NCBI GenBank assembly: GCA_040755535.1
Contig: JBFMAV010000001.1
Location: forward strand, 1-64,000
Direction: 5' to 3'
Length of the DNA: 64,000 bases
Source: Aquabacter sp040755535
GTDB taxonomy: Bacteria; Pseudomonadota; Alphaproteobacteria; Rhizobiales; Xanthobacteraceae
The notes under the pieces are model-generated. The model was not told the origin of the DNA. It did not search any database and worked only from the letters and a program-made list of their open reading frames with translations. A program made the position numbers and the translations under genes. Of this stretch, positions 33,311-42,515 are shown one piece after another. Numbering within the stretch: the first letter of the stretch is position 1; each line of letters opens with the position of its first letter.

Positions 33311-34198
33311 ATGCCACACGCTCCGCGCGGCGCCGCCCCGCGTCTTGCCGCCATACCTGGCCTCATCGCCCTGTTCTGCATCTTGTGGAGTTCCGCATTC
33401 GCGGCCGGCAAGATCGCGGTGGCCGATTGCCCGCCTTTGACCTTGCTGGCCGCGCGGTTTCTGCTCGCGGGGGCGCTGCTCGTGGGCACGAGCGTCGCGC
33501 TCGGCCGGTTCAAGCCCCTGTCGCGCCGGGATTGGGCGGCGCTCGCGCTTGCGGGGGTGATGAACAATGCACTGTATCTCGGCCTGAGCTTCAGCGGCCT
33601 CGCGACGGTCTCCTCGGCCTTTACCGCAGTGATCATTTCCGCCAATCCGCTGCTGACCGCCATGGTCGCCGGGCCGATCCTGGGCGAGCGACTGACCCCG
33701 CGCAAAGTGCTCGGGCTTGTCCTGGGCTTTGCCGGTGTCATCATCGTCCTGCGCTCGCGCCTCGCGGGGGGGCATGAGGCCCTCTCGGGCACCCTGCTGG
33801 TGCTCGCCGCCCTGGTGGCGCTCACTGCCGGCACGCTGACCTATAAGAGGTTCGGCACCTCCGCCGATCTGCTCCAGGCGAGCGGCCTCCAATGCCTTGC
33901 CGGCGCCTGCGCGCTCATTCCCGTCGCGGCGTTTCTGGAAACCCCATCCTCGGTTCACCTCACGCCCGGCTTCCTGGCCGCTTTCGCCTATCTCGTGGTG
34001 GCGGTATCCGTGGGCGGCTATACGCTCTGGTACTTCATCCTGAACCGGTCGAGCGCCACGGAGGCGACCGCCCTTCACTTCCTCATGCCGCCCCTCGGCC
34101 TGCTGTTCGGCTGGGTGTTGCTGGACGAGCCCGTGCCGCTCCTGGATATCCTGGGCATCGTGCCGATCGCCGCCGGCATCTGGCTGGTTACCCGCTGA
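33311..34198 (+). CDS. DMT-superfamily transporter with EamA domains
   Basis: 295 residues from ATG 33311, preceded by GGGAGGAG at eight bases; upstream in-frame starts at 33206 and 33266 give an Arg-rich extension. Ten hydrophobic segments in two EamA repeats (LIALFCILWSSAFAAGKIAVADCPPLTLLAARFLLAGALL; FLMPPLGLLFGWVLLDEPVPLLDILGIVPIAAGIWLVTR). Probably an exporter under control of the divergent LysR protein. The last 11 bases overlap the convergent pseudouridine synthase gene. Confidence 0.87.
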   Translation: MPHAPRGAAPRLAAIPGLIALFCILWSSAFAAGKIAVADCPPLTLLAARFLLAGALLVGTSVALGRFKPLSRRDWAALALAGVMNNALYLGLSFSGLATVSSAFTAVIISANPLLTAMVAGPILGERLTPRKVLGLVLGFAGVIIVLRSRLAGGHEALSGTLLVLAALVALTAGTLTYKRFGTSADLLQASGLQCLAGACALIPVAAFLETPSSVHLTPGFLAAFAYLVVAVSVGGYTLWYFILNRSSATEATALHFLMPPLGLLFGWVLLDEPVPLLDILGIVPIAAGIWLVTR

Positions 34199-34961
34199 AG
34201 GCGGCGTCCGCGCCCATGCCGATCCCCGCTTGTTCGCAGCCGAGCGCCGCGAAGGTCTCCGCCATGTGGGGAGGGAAGGGCGCGGACACGGCCAGCGGCG
34301 GGCCATTCTTTGCCAGCGGCAGGAGGATCCTGCGGGAATGCAGGTGCAGGATCGGCCCGCCCGGGAGGCGCGAGGCGCCGCCATAGATCGTGTCGCCGAG
34401 GATTGGCGCGCCGAGATGCGCCAGATGGGCGCGCAATTGATGGGTGCGGCCGGTGAGGGGCGAAAGGGCGATGACGGCGAGCCCCTCGCCCCGGTGCAGC
34501 ACGCGCCAGTCGGTGACGGCATCAAGCGCGCCAGCCGTCCCTTTGGGCACGGCCTGCATCCACCAGCCGCGATGGGGCGAGCGCTTGGCGAGCGGCTGCT
34601 CGATGCGCCCCATGTCCGCGGCCGGTGCGCCGCGCGTTACCGCCACATAGGTCTTTTGGGCGCGGCCCTGGGCGAACAGGGCGTTGAGCTGTGCGATCGC
34701 CTTCGGGTGGCGCCCCAGCACCAGGCAGCCGGACGTGTCCTTGTCCAGCCGGTGCGCGAGTTCCGGCCGACGCGGCAAACCGAAGCGCAGCGCATCCAGC
34801 AGATCGTGCAGCGTGATGCCGCCCTTCGGGCCAGGGTGGACAGGCAGCCCCGCAGGCTTGTCGAGGATCAGCGTCATCCCGTCCCGGTGCAGGACGCGGG
34901 CGAGGATCTCCTCCTCTTCGGGGCGCAGGGCAGGGGAGGGCAAGGCGGAAGAGGGAAGCAT
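34188..34961 (-). CDS. RluA-family pseudouridine synthase
   Basis: 257 residues from ATG 34961. RPELAHRLDKDTSGCLVLGR contains the catalytic Asp of the RluA family. LDKPAGLPVHPGPKG and LSPLTGRTHQLRAHLAHLGAPILGD are the other two conserved blocks. It isomerises uridine to pseudouridine in rRNA or tRNA. There is no S4 domain. The length suggests an RluA/TruC-like enzyme rather than RluD. It is tail to tail with the EamA gene and divergent from the next gene. Confidence 0.92.
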   Translation of the reverse strand: MLPSSALPSPALRPEEEEILARVLHRDGMTLILDKPAGLPVHPGPKGGITLHDLLDALRFGLPRRPELAHRLDKDTSGCLVLGRHPKAIAQLNALFAQGRAQKTYVAVTRGAPAADMGRIEQPLAKRSPHRGWWMQAVPKGTAGALDAVTDWRVLHRGEGLAVIALSPLTGRTHQLRAHLAHLGAPILGDTIYGGASRLPGGPILHLHSRRILLPLAKNGPPLAVSAPFPPHMAETFAALGCEQAGIGMGADAAFSG

Positions 34962-35061
34962 CAACGGGGCCGTCCGGACCGGGAGCGCGGATGTCGCACG
35001 AGCGTCATAATCGCCGTGTCACAAGCGTTTGATCTGTTTGCCAGTCTATCGGAAAACCGCA

Positions 35062-35586
35062 ATGGCCCATACCAGAAAGACCGAGCAGCGCCTGCTCACC
35101 GCCGACGAGATGGAGTTCGTGGAGAAGGCGCGCCATCCCGTCCTCACCGACCTCAGCCATGCGGACCTGCACGCGCTCATCCATCACCTTCGCGACCGTC
35201 GCGACCGCGCCCAGACCATCGCCAACAATCAGCGCCGCGCGCTGCGCGGCAAGGGCGGACGTGGCGAAGTGACCTTCGAGAAGGCGGATGTCGGCAATCG
35301 CCAGAAGGCTTCGGTGCTCACCGATGCGCTGACGCGCGCGCGCCGCGAAATGACCCGTCGCGAGGACGCCGAGGCGCGTGCGACGCTGATCGCCAATGCC
35401 CGCGCCGCGCTGGCTCTGAAGCAGTCTGCCCACCCTGCGGGTCATCCCGATGCGGGCAAGCACGCCAATGACGGCATGCACGCCAAGCCCAAGACCCGTC
35501 TCGACCGCCTCGGCAGCCGCTCGGGCGAAGCGGGCCGCGTGACCAAGTTCGTCGCCACCGCCCAGGCGAAGAAGGACGCGCGCTGA
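35062..35586 (+). CDS. Conserved hypothetical charged protein
   Basis: 174 residues from ATG 35062; not recognised. It is highly charged and helical, rich in Arg, Lys and Ala (for example LTDLSHADLHALIHHLRDRRDRAQTIANNQRRALRGKGGRGE). The C-terminal third (KPKTRLDRLGSRSGEAGRVTKFVATAQAKKDAR) looks basic and flexible, as in nucleic-acid-associated proteins. There is no signal peptide. It stands alone, divergent from the pseudouridine synthase gene and convergent with pheA. A perfect 9-base hairpin follows its stop. Confidence 0.6.
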   Translation: MAHTRKTEQRLLTADEMEFVEKARHPVLTDLSHADLHALIHHLRDRRDRAQTIANNQRRALRGKGGRGEVTFEKADVGNRQKASVLTDALTRARREMTRREDAEARATLIANARAALALKQSAHPAGHPDAGKHANDGMHAKPKTRLDRLGSRSGEAGRVTKFVATAQAKKDAR

Positions 35587-35596
35587 GGCGTGCTTC

Positions 35597-35619
35597 GGCC
35601 GGGACCGTGTGTCCCGGCC
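35597..35619. terminator. Bidirectional hairpin between convergent genes
   Basis: GGCCGGGAC (35597-35605) pairs with GTCCCGGCC (35611-35619) across a 5-base loop, between the hypothetical gene and convergent pheA. A C/T-rich tract follows but no strong run of T. Confidence 0.5.
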
Positions 35620-35640
35620 TCCCCCTCCGGTCTCCCGCGC

Positions 35641-36492
35641 TCACGCGCCCTGGTCGAGGCCGAGCCGGTAGGAATGGGCGGGATAGACGCCCAGAATGCG
35701 CATTTCGCGCGAGAAGAACGCCAATTCCTCCAGCGCGAATTTCAGGCCCCGGTCGTCGGGATGCCCGTCCACGTCGGCGTAGAATTGCGTGGCCGTGAAG
35801 GCCCCGTCCATCTGGTAGGATTCCAGCTTGGTCATGTTGACGCCGTTGGTGGCAAAGCCGCCCAGCGCCTTGTAGAGCGCAGCGGGAACGTTGCGCACCC
35901 GGAACACGAAGCTCGTCACCACCGGCCCGTTGCCCGCCGGCGCCCAGTCCCCTTCGCGCGCGAGAATGACGAAGCGCGTGGTGTTGTGGCTTTCGTCCTC
36001 GATATTCTCAGCCAGAATATCAAGCCCGTAGAGTTCGGCGGCGAGGCGTGAGGCGATGGCGGCCCGCGTCACGTCCTTGGCCTCCGCGATCTCGCGGGCC
36101 GAGCCGGCGGTGTCCGCGCCGATCACGGCGGACAGGCCGAGCGTGCGCATCGCTTTGCGGCATTGCCCGAGCGCCATCACATGGCTCTGCGCGGTCTTGA
36201 TGGTGGAGAGATTCGCCCCTTTGACCGCCATCAATTGATGGGAGAGCGGCAGGAAGAATTCGCCGATGATGGCGAGGCTCGCCTTGGGCAGCAGATGGTG
36301 GATGTCCGCGACGCGCCCCGCCACCGAATTCTCGATGGGGATCATGGCGAGGTCGGCGGTCCCGCCTTCCACGGCGGCGAAGCAGTCCTCGAAGGTGGCG
36401 CAAGGCACCGCCTCATGGTCCGGATAGGTTTCGCGGCAGGCGATGTGGGAGTTGGCGCCCGGCTCGCCCTGGAACACGATGCGGCGGCTCAT
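35641..36492 (-). CDS. pheA: Prephenate dehydratase
   Basis: 283 residues from ATG 36492. The catalytic domain (IVFQGEPGANSHIACRETYP; DLAMIPIENSVAGRVADIHHLL; DESHNTTRFVILAR with the TRF motif) covers residues about 4-180. An ACT domain follows (TSFVFRVRNVPAALYKALGGFATNGVNMTKLESYQMDGAFTATQFYADVDGH), with ESYQ in place of the ESRP common in other lineages. It converts prephenate to phenylpyruvate and should be feedback inhibited by phenylalanine. It lacks a mutase domain, supplied by the enzyme at 3.7 kb. It is divergent from the cytochrome gene. Confidence 0.95.
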   Translation of the reverse strand: MSRRIVFQGEPGANSHIACRETYPDHEAVPCATFEDCFAAVEGGTADLAMIPIENSVAGRVADIHHLLPKASLAIIGEFFLPLSHQLMAVKGANLSTIKTAQSHVMALGQCRKAMRTLGLSAVIGADTAGSAREIAEAKDVTRAAIASRLAAELYGLDILAENIEDESHNTTRFVILAREGDWAPAGNGPVVTSFVFRVRNVPAALYKALGGFATNGVNMTKLESYQMDGAFTATQFYADVDGHPDDRGLKFALEELAFFSREMRILGVYPAHSYRLGLDQGA

Positions 36493-36731
36493 CGGCCTCG
36501 TTTCCTCGTTGATGCTGACCGCGCATATCCACCCTGAACGCCCGTCTGTCCAGCCGCCCGGAGGAACCCGGCCCGTTCGCCCGGTGCGTGGCATTGGGGC
36601 GCGCCCCCGATGGGTTGCACCCCTTCCGACAACGTGATTACTGTCCGGCAGTCTGTGCCCGCGGTGGCGCGGTGACGCGGACGCGCGCTGTGCCGGATAG
36701 AAAAAGTGGGGCTCCCAGGAGCGAAGCGCCG

Positions 36732-37385
36732 ATGGATAGTTTTGAATTAAACAAGATCGCAGGGGCGGTGCTTGGCACCCTGACGCTGACCCTCGGCCTC
36801 GGCATCTTCTCGGAAATCCTCTTCGCGCCCGAGGCGCCCGCCAAGCCGGGCTATGAGATCGCGGTTCCGGATGGACCGGCTGAGGCCCAGCCCGCCGCGG
36901 CCGTGAGCGTTCCGATCGAGGAACTGTTCGCGAAGGCGTCCATTGAGAAGGGCGCCAATATCGCCAAGCGCTGCGCCTCCTGCCACAATTTCCAGGAAGG
37001 GGCCGGACCCAAGGTTGGGCCGGATCTTTATGGCGTCGTGGATCGCCCCGTGGCGAGCGCGCCGGGCTTTGCCTATTCCGCTGGCATGAAGGCGCACGGC
37101 GGCAACTGGACGCCCCAGGCACTCAACACCTTCCTCACCAATCCGAAGGCTGACGTTCCCGGAACCGCCATGGCGTTCGCCGGCATTCCCAAGGAGATGG
37201 AGCGGGCTGACCTCATCGCCTATCTGAATTCGCTCTCCAAAGATCCCAAGCCTCTTCCTACGGCGACCGCCGCCGCTCCGGCGGACAAGCCGGCGGACGC
37301 CGCGCCGGCCGCCGAGAAGCCCCAGCCGGCCGCGCCGGCCGCGCCGCCCACCGGGGATGCGGGACAGTCCACTGCGCCGAAATGA
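36732..37385 (+). CDS. Membrane-anchored cytochrome c (CycM-like)
   Basis: 217 residues from ATG 36732. An uncleaved N-terminal anchor (about 8-33, IAGAVLGTLTLTLGLGIFSEILF) precedes a class I cytochrome c domain with the haem site CASCH and a Met ligand in PGTAMAFAGIPKEMERADLIAYLNSL. A Pro/Ala-rich tail of about 45 residues is probably disordered. It resembles CycM, which passes electrons from the bc1 complex to the aa3 oxidase in rhizobia. A strong terminator follows. Confidence 0.9.
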   Translation: MDSFELNKIAGAVLGTLTLTLGLGIFSEILFAPEAPAKPGYEIAVPDGPAEAQPAAAVSVPIEELFAKASIEKGANIAKRCASCHNFQEGAGPKVGPDLYGVVDRPVASAPGFAYSAGMKAHGGNWTPQALNTFLTNPKADVPGTAMAFAGIPKEMERADLIAYLNSLSKDPKPLPTATAAAPADKPADAAPAAEKPQPAAPAAPPTGDAGQSTAPK

Positions 37386-37441
37386 GATGCGCTGAAGTGA
37401 TTTGGGCCGCGTGATTGCGGTCCGGCGAGGCGAACGTTGTG

Positions 37442-37474
37442 AAAGGGCCGGCCCTGCGCCGGCCCTTTGCTTTT
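37442..37474 (+). terminator. Intrinsic terminator after the cytochrome c gene
   Basis: AAAGGGCCGGC (37442-37452) and GCCGGCCCTTT (37458-37468) form a perfect 11-base stem with a 5-base loop, followed by GCTTTT. It lies 57 bases after the stop codon. Confidence 0.85.
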
Positions 37475-37558
37475 GGGAAAAGGGCGGCGTTTTCACCTGA
37501 AATTGCGCGCTTTCGCCACGCGCGCCATTTTTCTGCCGTCGCCTCAGGGGTCATTATC

Positions 37559-37575
37559 GGTTATGGCGCATAACC
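37559..37575. promoter_or_regulatory. Palindromic operator candidate upstream of the yej operon
   Basis: GGTTATG-GCG-CATAACC is a perfect 7-base inverted repeat with a 3-base spacer, 28 bases before the yejA1 start. Its position between promoter and start codon suits a repressor site. The cognate regulator is unknown. Confidence 0.45.
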
Positions 37576-37603
37576 TGCCGCGCCGTTCATCCGGAGCCCG
37601 TTG

Positions 37604-39505
37604 ATGCGTCTGACGCTCTGCCGCCTTGCCCTCGCCCTGGCCGTCCTGCCCGGACTTCTGCCGGGGGCCTCGCCGGCCGCGGCGCAGCAGCAGGCGCCGG
37701 CGGCTCCCGAGGCGACGCCCACTGCTTCCGCAACCGCTCCCTTCCGGCACGCCACGTCCTTGCTGGGGACGCCGAAATATCCGGCGGATTTCGCGCATTT
37801 CGACTATGTGAACCCGCAGGCGCCCAAAGGCGGCCTGGTGCGCTTCGCGGAGTCTGGAACCTTCGACAGTTTCAACGCCATCATTCCGCGCGGTGCCATC
37901 GCCTCGGGCATCGGCCTCATCTACGATACGCTCACAACGCAGTCGCGCGATGAAGTGGCCACCGCCTACGGTCTGATCGCCGAGAGCCTGTCTTACCCTG
38001 ACGATTTTTCCTCGGTGACCTATCGCCTGCGCAAGGATGCCCGCTGGCACGACGGCACCCCCATCACGCCCGACGATGTGGTGTGGTCCTTCGATGTCAT
38101 CACCAAGAACAGCCCCGGCCAGGCTTTCTATTATCGGCACGTGAAGGACGTAGAGAAGACCGGCGAGCGGGAGGTCACCTTCACCTTTGACCAGGGAGGA
38201 AACCGTGAACTGCCGCAAATCGTGGGCGAGATGATGGTTCTGCCCAAGCATTGGTGGACCGGCATGGACGGCGCCGGCCGCAAGCGCGACATCAGTCAGG
38301 GGACGCTTGAGCCGCCGCTCGGCTCCGGTGCCTATCGCGTCAAATCCTTCGTCCCGGGCCGCACGGTGAGCTATGAGCGGGTGAAGGATTATTGGGGCAA
38401 GGACCTGCCGGTGAATGTCGGATCCAACAATTTCGACGAGATCCGCTACGAATATTTCCGCGACGACACGGTGGAGCTGGAGGCCTTCAAGGCGGACCAA
38501 TATGACTTCCGTGTCGAGACCTCGGCCAAGAACTGGGCCACCGCCTACGATTTCCCGGCCAAGGCCGAGGGGCGGGTGGTGCTCGAAACGTTCGAGAACA
38601 AATCTTCCGGTGTGATGCAGGCCTTCGTGCCGAACCTGCGGCGCGCGAAATTCCAAGACCAGCGTGTGCGCCGGGCACTCAATTATGCGCTCGACTTCGA
38701 GGGCATGAACCGCACGCTGTTCTTCGATCAATATACCCGCATCAACAGCTATTTCTCCGGCACCGAACTTGCGTCTTCCGGCACGCCAAAGGGCCTGGAA
38801 CTGGAAATCCTCAACACGGTGAAGGACAAGGTTCCGCCGGAGGTCTTCACCAAGGCCTATAACAACCCGACCAATGCCTCCGAAGAGGCCCGCCGCTCCA
38901 ATCTGCGCGCCGCCTTCGACCTGCTGAAGCAGGCCGGCTATCAGGTGAAGGGCAAGCAATTGGTGGACCCGAAGGGGGAGCCCTTCACCATCGAGATCCT
39001 CATCAACAGCCCGGCCTTCGAGCGCGTCGCGCTGTTCTACAAGCCGGGCCTGGAGCGCCTGGGCATCGCGGTGTCCGTGCGGATGGTGGATTCCTCGCAA
39101 TATATCAACCGCGTGCGGGCGCGGGACTTCGACATGATCATCGCCGCCTGGGGGCAGTCCCTCTCGCCGGGCAATGAGCAGCGCGATTTCTGGGGCTCGG
39201 AGAGCGCCAAGCGTGACGGCTCGCGCAATTATGCCGGCATCTCGAACCCCGCCGTGGATGCATTGATCGACAAGGTCATCTATGCCCGCACCCGCGAGGA
39301 ACTGGTGGCCTCGACCCATGCCCTCGACCGGGTTTTGCTGTGGAACGACTATGTCATTCCCGCCTGGACGCTGCGCTTCACGCGGACGGCGCGCTGGGAC
39401 CGCTTTGCCCGCCCCGCCAAGCTCCCGCAATACAGCTATGAATTCCCGACCATCTGGTGGTGGGACGCGGCCAGGGCCGCGAAGATCGGGACTCCGCCGC
39501 AATGA
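37604..39505 (+). CDS. yejA: Peptide ABC transporter, periplasmic binding protein YejA-type (first copy)
   Basis: 633 residues from ATG 37604 with a Sec signal peptide (MRLTLCRLALALAVLPGLLPGASPAAAQQQ). The mature part is an SBP_bac_5 protein of the YejA subgroup: YPADFAHFDYVNPQAPKGGLVRF, LRKDARWHDGTPITPDDVVWSF, GSGAYRVKSFVPGRTVSYERVKDYWGKDLPVNVG. The group binds oligopeptides or microcin C-like compounds. It is first in an operon with a second YejA, two permeases and an ATPase, and its stop overlaps the next start by ATGA. Confidence 0.92.
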   Translation: MRLTLCRLALALAVLPGLLPGASPAAAQQQAPAAPEATPTASATAPFRHATSLLGTPKYPADFAHFDYVNPQAPKGGLVRFAESGTFDSFNAIIPRGAIASGIGLIYDTLTTQSRDEVATAYGLIAESLSYPDDFSSVTYRLRKDARWHDGTPITPDDVVWSFDVITKNSPGQAFYYRHVKDVEKTGEREVTFTFDQGGNRELPQIVGEMMVLPKHWWTGMDGAGRKRDISQGTLEPPLGSGAYRVKSFVPGRTVSYERVKDYWGKDLPVNVGSNNFDEIRYEYFRDDTVELEAFKADQYDFRVETSAKNWATAYDFPAKAEGRVVLETFENKSSGVMQAFVPNLRRAKFQDQRVRRALNYALDFEGMNRTLFFDQYTRINSYFSGTELASSGTPKGLELEILNTVKDKVPPEVFTKAYNNPTNASEEARRSNLRAAFDLLKQAGYQVKGKQLVDPKGEPFTIEILINSPAFERVALFYKPGLERLGIAVSVRMVDSSQYINRVRARDFDMIIAAWGQSLSPGNEQRDFWGSESAKRDGSRNYAGISNPAVDALIDKVIYARTREELVASTHALDRVLLWNDYVIPAWTLRFTRTARWDRFARPAKLPQYSYEFPTIWWWDAARAAKIGTPPQ

Positions 39506-41370
39506 GCGGAATGTCGCTCCCGCGGCGCACGGTCCTGAAGATTGCAGCCGGGCTTGGCGCCTGCGCCCTCCAGCCCGGCTTAGTCTTCCCCGCGCGGGCA
39601 CAAGGCGCGGGGGGTCAGCGCCACGGCCTGTCCTCGTTCGGGGATCTGAAATACCCGGCTGATTTCACCCATTTCGACTATGTGAATCCCACCGCGCCAA
39701 AGGGGGGAAGCTTCTCCCTGATCGGGCCCACCGCCGCTTTCAACCAATCCTTCCAGACCTTCAACTCCTTGAACGGCTATATTTTGCGCGGCGACGGCGC
39801 GCAGGGCCTCGCGCTCAATTTCGACACCCTGATGGCTTCCGCCGCCGACGAGCCGGACTCCGTCTATGGCCTGGTGGCGGCAGGCGTCACCATCGCGCCG
39901 GACGGGCAGACCTATCGCTTCCGCCTGCGTCCCGAAGCCCGCTTCCATGATGGGACGCCGCTCACCGCCGAGGACGCGGCCTTTTCGCTCAATCTGCTGA
40001 AGGCGGAGGGCCACCCCCAGATCCGCCAGGGTCTCCAGACCTTTCTAGATGCACAGGCGGAAGCGCCCGACCTTCTGCTGGTGCGCTTCACGCCGGACAA
40101 ACCGCGCGATGTACCGCTGTTTCTCTCCGGTCTGCCGCTTTTTTCCAAGGCCTATTACGGCACCCATACATTCGGTGAATCGACCCTTAATCCGCCGCTC
40201 GGTTCCGGCCCCTACCGCATCGGCCGCTTCGAGGTGGGGCGGTTCGTGGAATACGACCGCGTCCGGGACTATTGGGCCAAGGACATTCCGGTCAATCGGG
40301 GCCGGTACAATTTCGATACCGTGCGCTACGAATATTTCCGTGACCGCGAGGTGGGCTTCGAGGCCTTCAAGGCGCGCGCCTATCTCTATCGGCAAGAGTT
40401 CACGTCCCGCGCCTGGGCGACGCAATATGACTTTCCGGCGGTTGCCGACGGTCGGGTGAAGCGCGAAGTCATGCCCGACCACACCCCGTCCGGCGCGCAG
40501 GGGTGGTTCTTCAACACGCGCCGGGCGAAGTTTGCGGATCGCAAGGTGCGCGAGGCGATCGGTCTCGCGTTCGACTTTCAATGGACCAACAAGAACCTCA
40601 TGTACGGTCTTTATGACCGCACCGTCTCCTTCTTCCAGAACTCCGACCTGATGGCGCAAGGTTTGCCTTCGCCCGCCGAACTGACCCTTCTCGACCCTTT
40701 CCGCGCCACGCTCCCGGCGGATGTGTTCGGCGAGCCGGTCACCCCGCCCGTGACCGATGGCTCGGGGCAGGATCGCGCCCAATTGCGCCGCGCCGCCGCG
40801 CTGCTCAAGGAGGCGGGTTATCAGATCCAGCAGAACCGGCTGCTCGACGCGAAGGGGCAGCCGCTCACCATTGAATTTTTGGACGATGACGGCGCCTTCG
40901 AGCGCCACACCTCGCGCTTCATCTCCAATCTGAAGCTGCTCGGGATCGAGGCCAGCTTCCGCATCGTCGATCCCGCGCAATATCAGTCGCGGCTGAAGGA
41001 TTTCGACTTTGACATGCTGGTGCGCCGCTATTCGGTCTCGCTCAATCCGGGCGAGGAGCTGCGCTTTTACTTCGGCAGCCAGGCGGCCCGAATGCCGGGT
41101 TCGAACAATCTGTCGGGCATTTCAAACAAGGCGGTGGACGCGCTCATCGACGCTGCACTCGCCGCCCAGACCCGCGCCGAACTCATCACAGCGTGCCGTG
41201 CGCTCGACCGCGTGCTGCGCGCCGGTCACTATTGGGTGCCGCAATGGTATAAGCCATCCCATTGGCTGGCCTTCTGGGACGTGTTCGAGCGCCCGGGCGT
41301 TCAGCCTTTGTATGGAACCGGTGTCCTCGATACCTGGTGGACCCGCCCCGCCGCCACAAAGGGCGGGTGA
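39502..41370 (+). CDS. yejA: Peptide ABC transporter, periplasmic binding protein YejA-type (second copy)
   Basis: 622 residues from ATG 39502. It is a paralogue of the preceding gene, sharing LKYPADFTHFDYVNPTAPKGGSF, LRPEARFHDGTPLTAEDAAFSL and VRDYWAKDIPVNRG. Unlike the first copy the leader carries PRRTVLKIAAGLGACALQPG, a twin-arginine-like motif, so it may be exported folded by Tat rather than Sec. Two different binding proteins on one permease could widen the substrate range. The stop precedes yejB by 32 bases. Confidence 0.9.
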   Translation: MSGMSLPRRTVLKIAAGLGACALQPGLVFPARAQGAGGQRHGLSSFGDLKYPADFTHFDYVNPTAPKGGSFSLIGPTAAFNQSFQTFNSLNGYILRGDGAQGLALNFDTLMASAADEPDSVYGLVAAGVTIAPDGQTYRFRLRPEARFHDGTPLTAEDAAFSLNLLKAEGHPQIRQGLQTFLDAQAEAPDLLLVRFTPDKPRDVPLFLSGLPLFSKAYYGTHTFGESTLNPPLGSGPYRIGRFEVGRFVEYDRVRDYWAKDIPVNRGRYNFDTVRYEYFRDREVGFEAFKARAYLYRQEFTSRAWATQYDFPAVADGRVKREVMPDHTPSGAQGWFFNTRRAKFADRKVREAIGLAFDFQWTNKNLMYGLYDRTVSFFQNSDLMAQGLPSPAELTLLDPFRATLPADVFGEPVTPPVTDGSGQDRAQLRRAAALLKEAGYQIQQNRLLDAKGQPLTIEFLDDDGAFERHTSRFISNLKLLGIEASFRIVDPAQYQSRLKDFDFDMLVRRYSVSLNPGEELRFYFGSQAARMPGSNNLSGISNKAVDALIDAALAAQTRAELITACRALDRVLRAGHYWVPQWYKPSHWLAFWDVFERPGVQPLYGTGVLDTWWTRPAATKGG

Positions 41371-41402
41371 CTTCGCCGCATCCCGCCGAGACCGGAGAAC
41401 CG

Positions 41403-42512
41403 ATGCTCGCCTACATTCTTCGCCGCATCGCCCTCATGGTGCCCACCATTCTGGGCATCATGCTGGTATCGTTCGTGGTCGTGCAGTTCGCGCCAGGCGG
41501 GCCGGTTGAGCGTGTGATCGCGCAATTGAGTGGAGACGACGTCTCCGCCACCGCGCGCGTTTCGGGATCGGGCAGCGACTTTGCCGGCGGCGCGCCCTCG
41601 GTCGGCGGCGGGCTGGACGCTTCGGCTTCGAAGTATCGGGGTGCGCAGGGACTCGACCCGAAATTCATCGCCGAACTGGAAAAACAGTTCGGCTTCGACA
41701 AGCCGGCGCACGAGCGGTTTCTTCTGATGATCTGGAACTATGCGCGGTTCGATTTCGGCCGTTCCTATTTCCGCGATATCGGCGTGCTTGACCTGATTGC
41801 CGAGAAGCTGCCGGTTTCGATCTCGCTGGGCCTGTGGATGACGCTCCTCACCTATGCCATTTCGATACCGCTGGGCATCGCGAAGGCGATGCGCGACGGT
41901 TCGCGCTTCGATATATGGACCTCGGCCATCATCATCGTCGGCTATGCGGTGCCCTCGTTCCTGTTCGCCATTCTACTCATCATCCTGTTCGCCGGCGGGT
42001 CGTTCCTGGATTGGTTCCCGCTGCGCGGCCTCACCTCCGACAACTGGGCGCAGATGTCCTGGCCCGAGCGGATCCTGGATTATGGCTGGCATCTGGTGCT
42101 GCCGCTGACCTCCATGCTGCTCGGCGCCTTTGCCACCATGACGCTGCTCACGAAAAATTCGTTCCTGGAGGAAATCCGCAAGCAATATGTCACCACCGCC
42201 CGCATGAAAGGCCTGGGCGAGCGCAAGGTGCTCTATGGACACGTCTTCCGGAACGCCATGCTGATCGTCATCGCGGGGTTTCCGAGTGCCTTCATCTCGG
42301 CTTTCTTCACCGGATCCCTGCTGATCGAAACCATCTTCTCGCTCGACGGCCTGGGGCTTCTGGGGTTCGAGAGCGTGTTGAACCGCGATTATCCCGTGGT
42401 GTTCGGCACGCTCTATATCTTCTCCCTCGCGGGCCTGATCGTGGGCCTGCTCTCCGACCTCACGTACATGCTGGTCGATCCCCGCATCGATTTCGAGACG
42501 CGGGAGGTCTGA
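41403..42512 (+). CDS. yejB: Peptide ABC transporter permease YejB
   Basis: 369 residues from ATG 41403 (GGAGAA upstream). The YejB/DppB opening MLAYILRRIALMVPTILGIMLVSFVVVQFAPGGPVERVI is followed by an unusually long periplasmic loop (SGDDVSATARVSG ... GLDPKFIAELEKQFGFDKPAHERF) characteristic of YejB. The BPD transporter domain ends in the EAA-type loop FLEEIRKQYVTTARMKGLGERKVLYGHVFRNAM. Six membrane segments. Confidence 0.93.
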   Translation: MLAYILRRIALMVPTILGIMLVSFVVVQFAPGGPVERVIAQLSGDDVSATARVSGSGSDFAGGAPSVGGGLDASASKYRGAQGLDPKFIAELEKQFGFDKPAHERFLLMIWNYARFDFGRSYFRDIGVLDLIAEKLPVSISLGLWMTLLTYAISIPLGIAKAMRDGSRFDIWTSAIIIVGYAVPSFLFAILLIILFAGGSFLDWFPLRGLTSDNWAQMSWPERILDYGWHLVLPLTSMLLGAFATMTLLTKNSFLEEIRKQYVTTARMKGLGERKVLYGHVFRNAMLIVIAGFPSAFISAFFTGSLLIETIFSLDGLGLLGFESVLNRDYPVVFGTLYIFSLAGLIVGLLSDLTYMLVDPRIDFETREV

Positions 42513-42515
42513 GCG

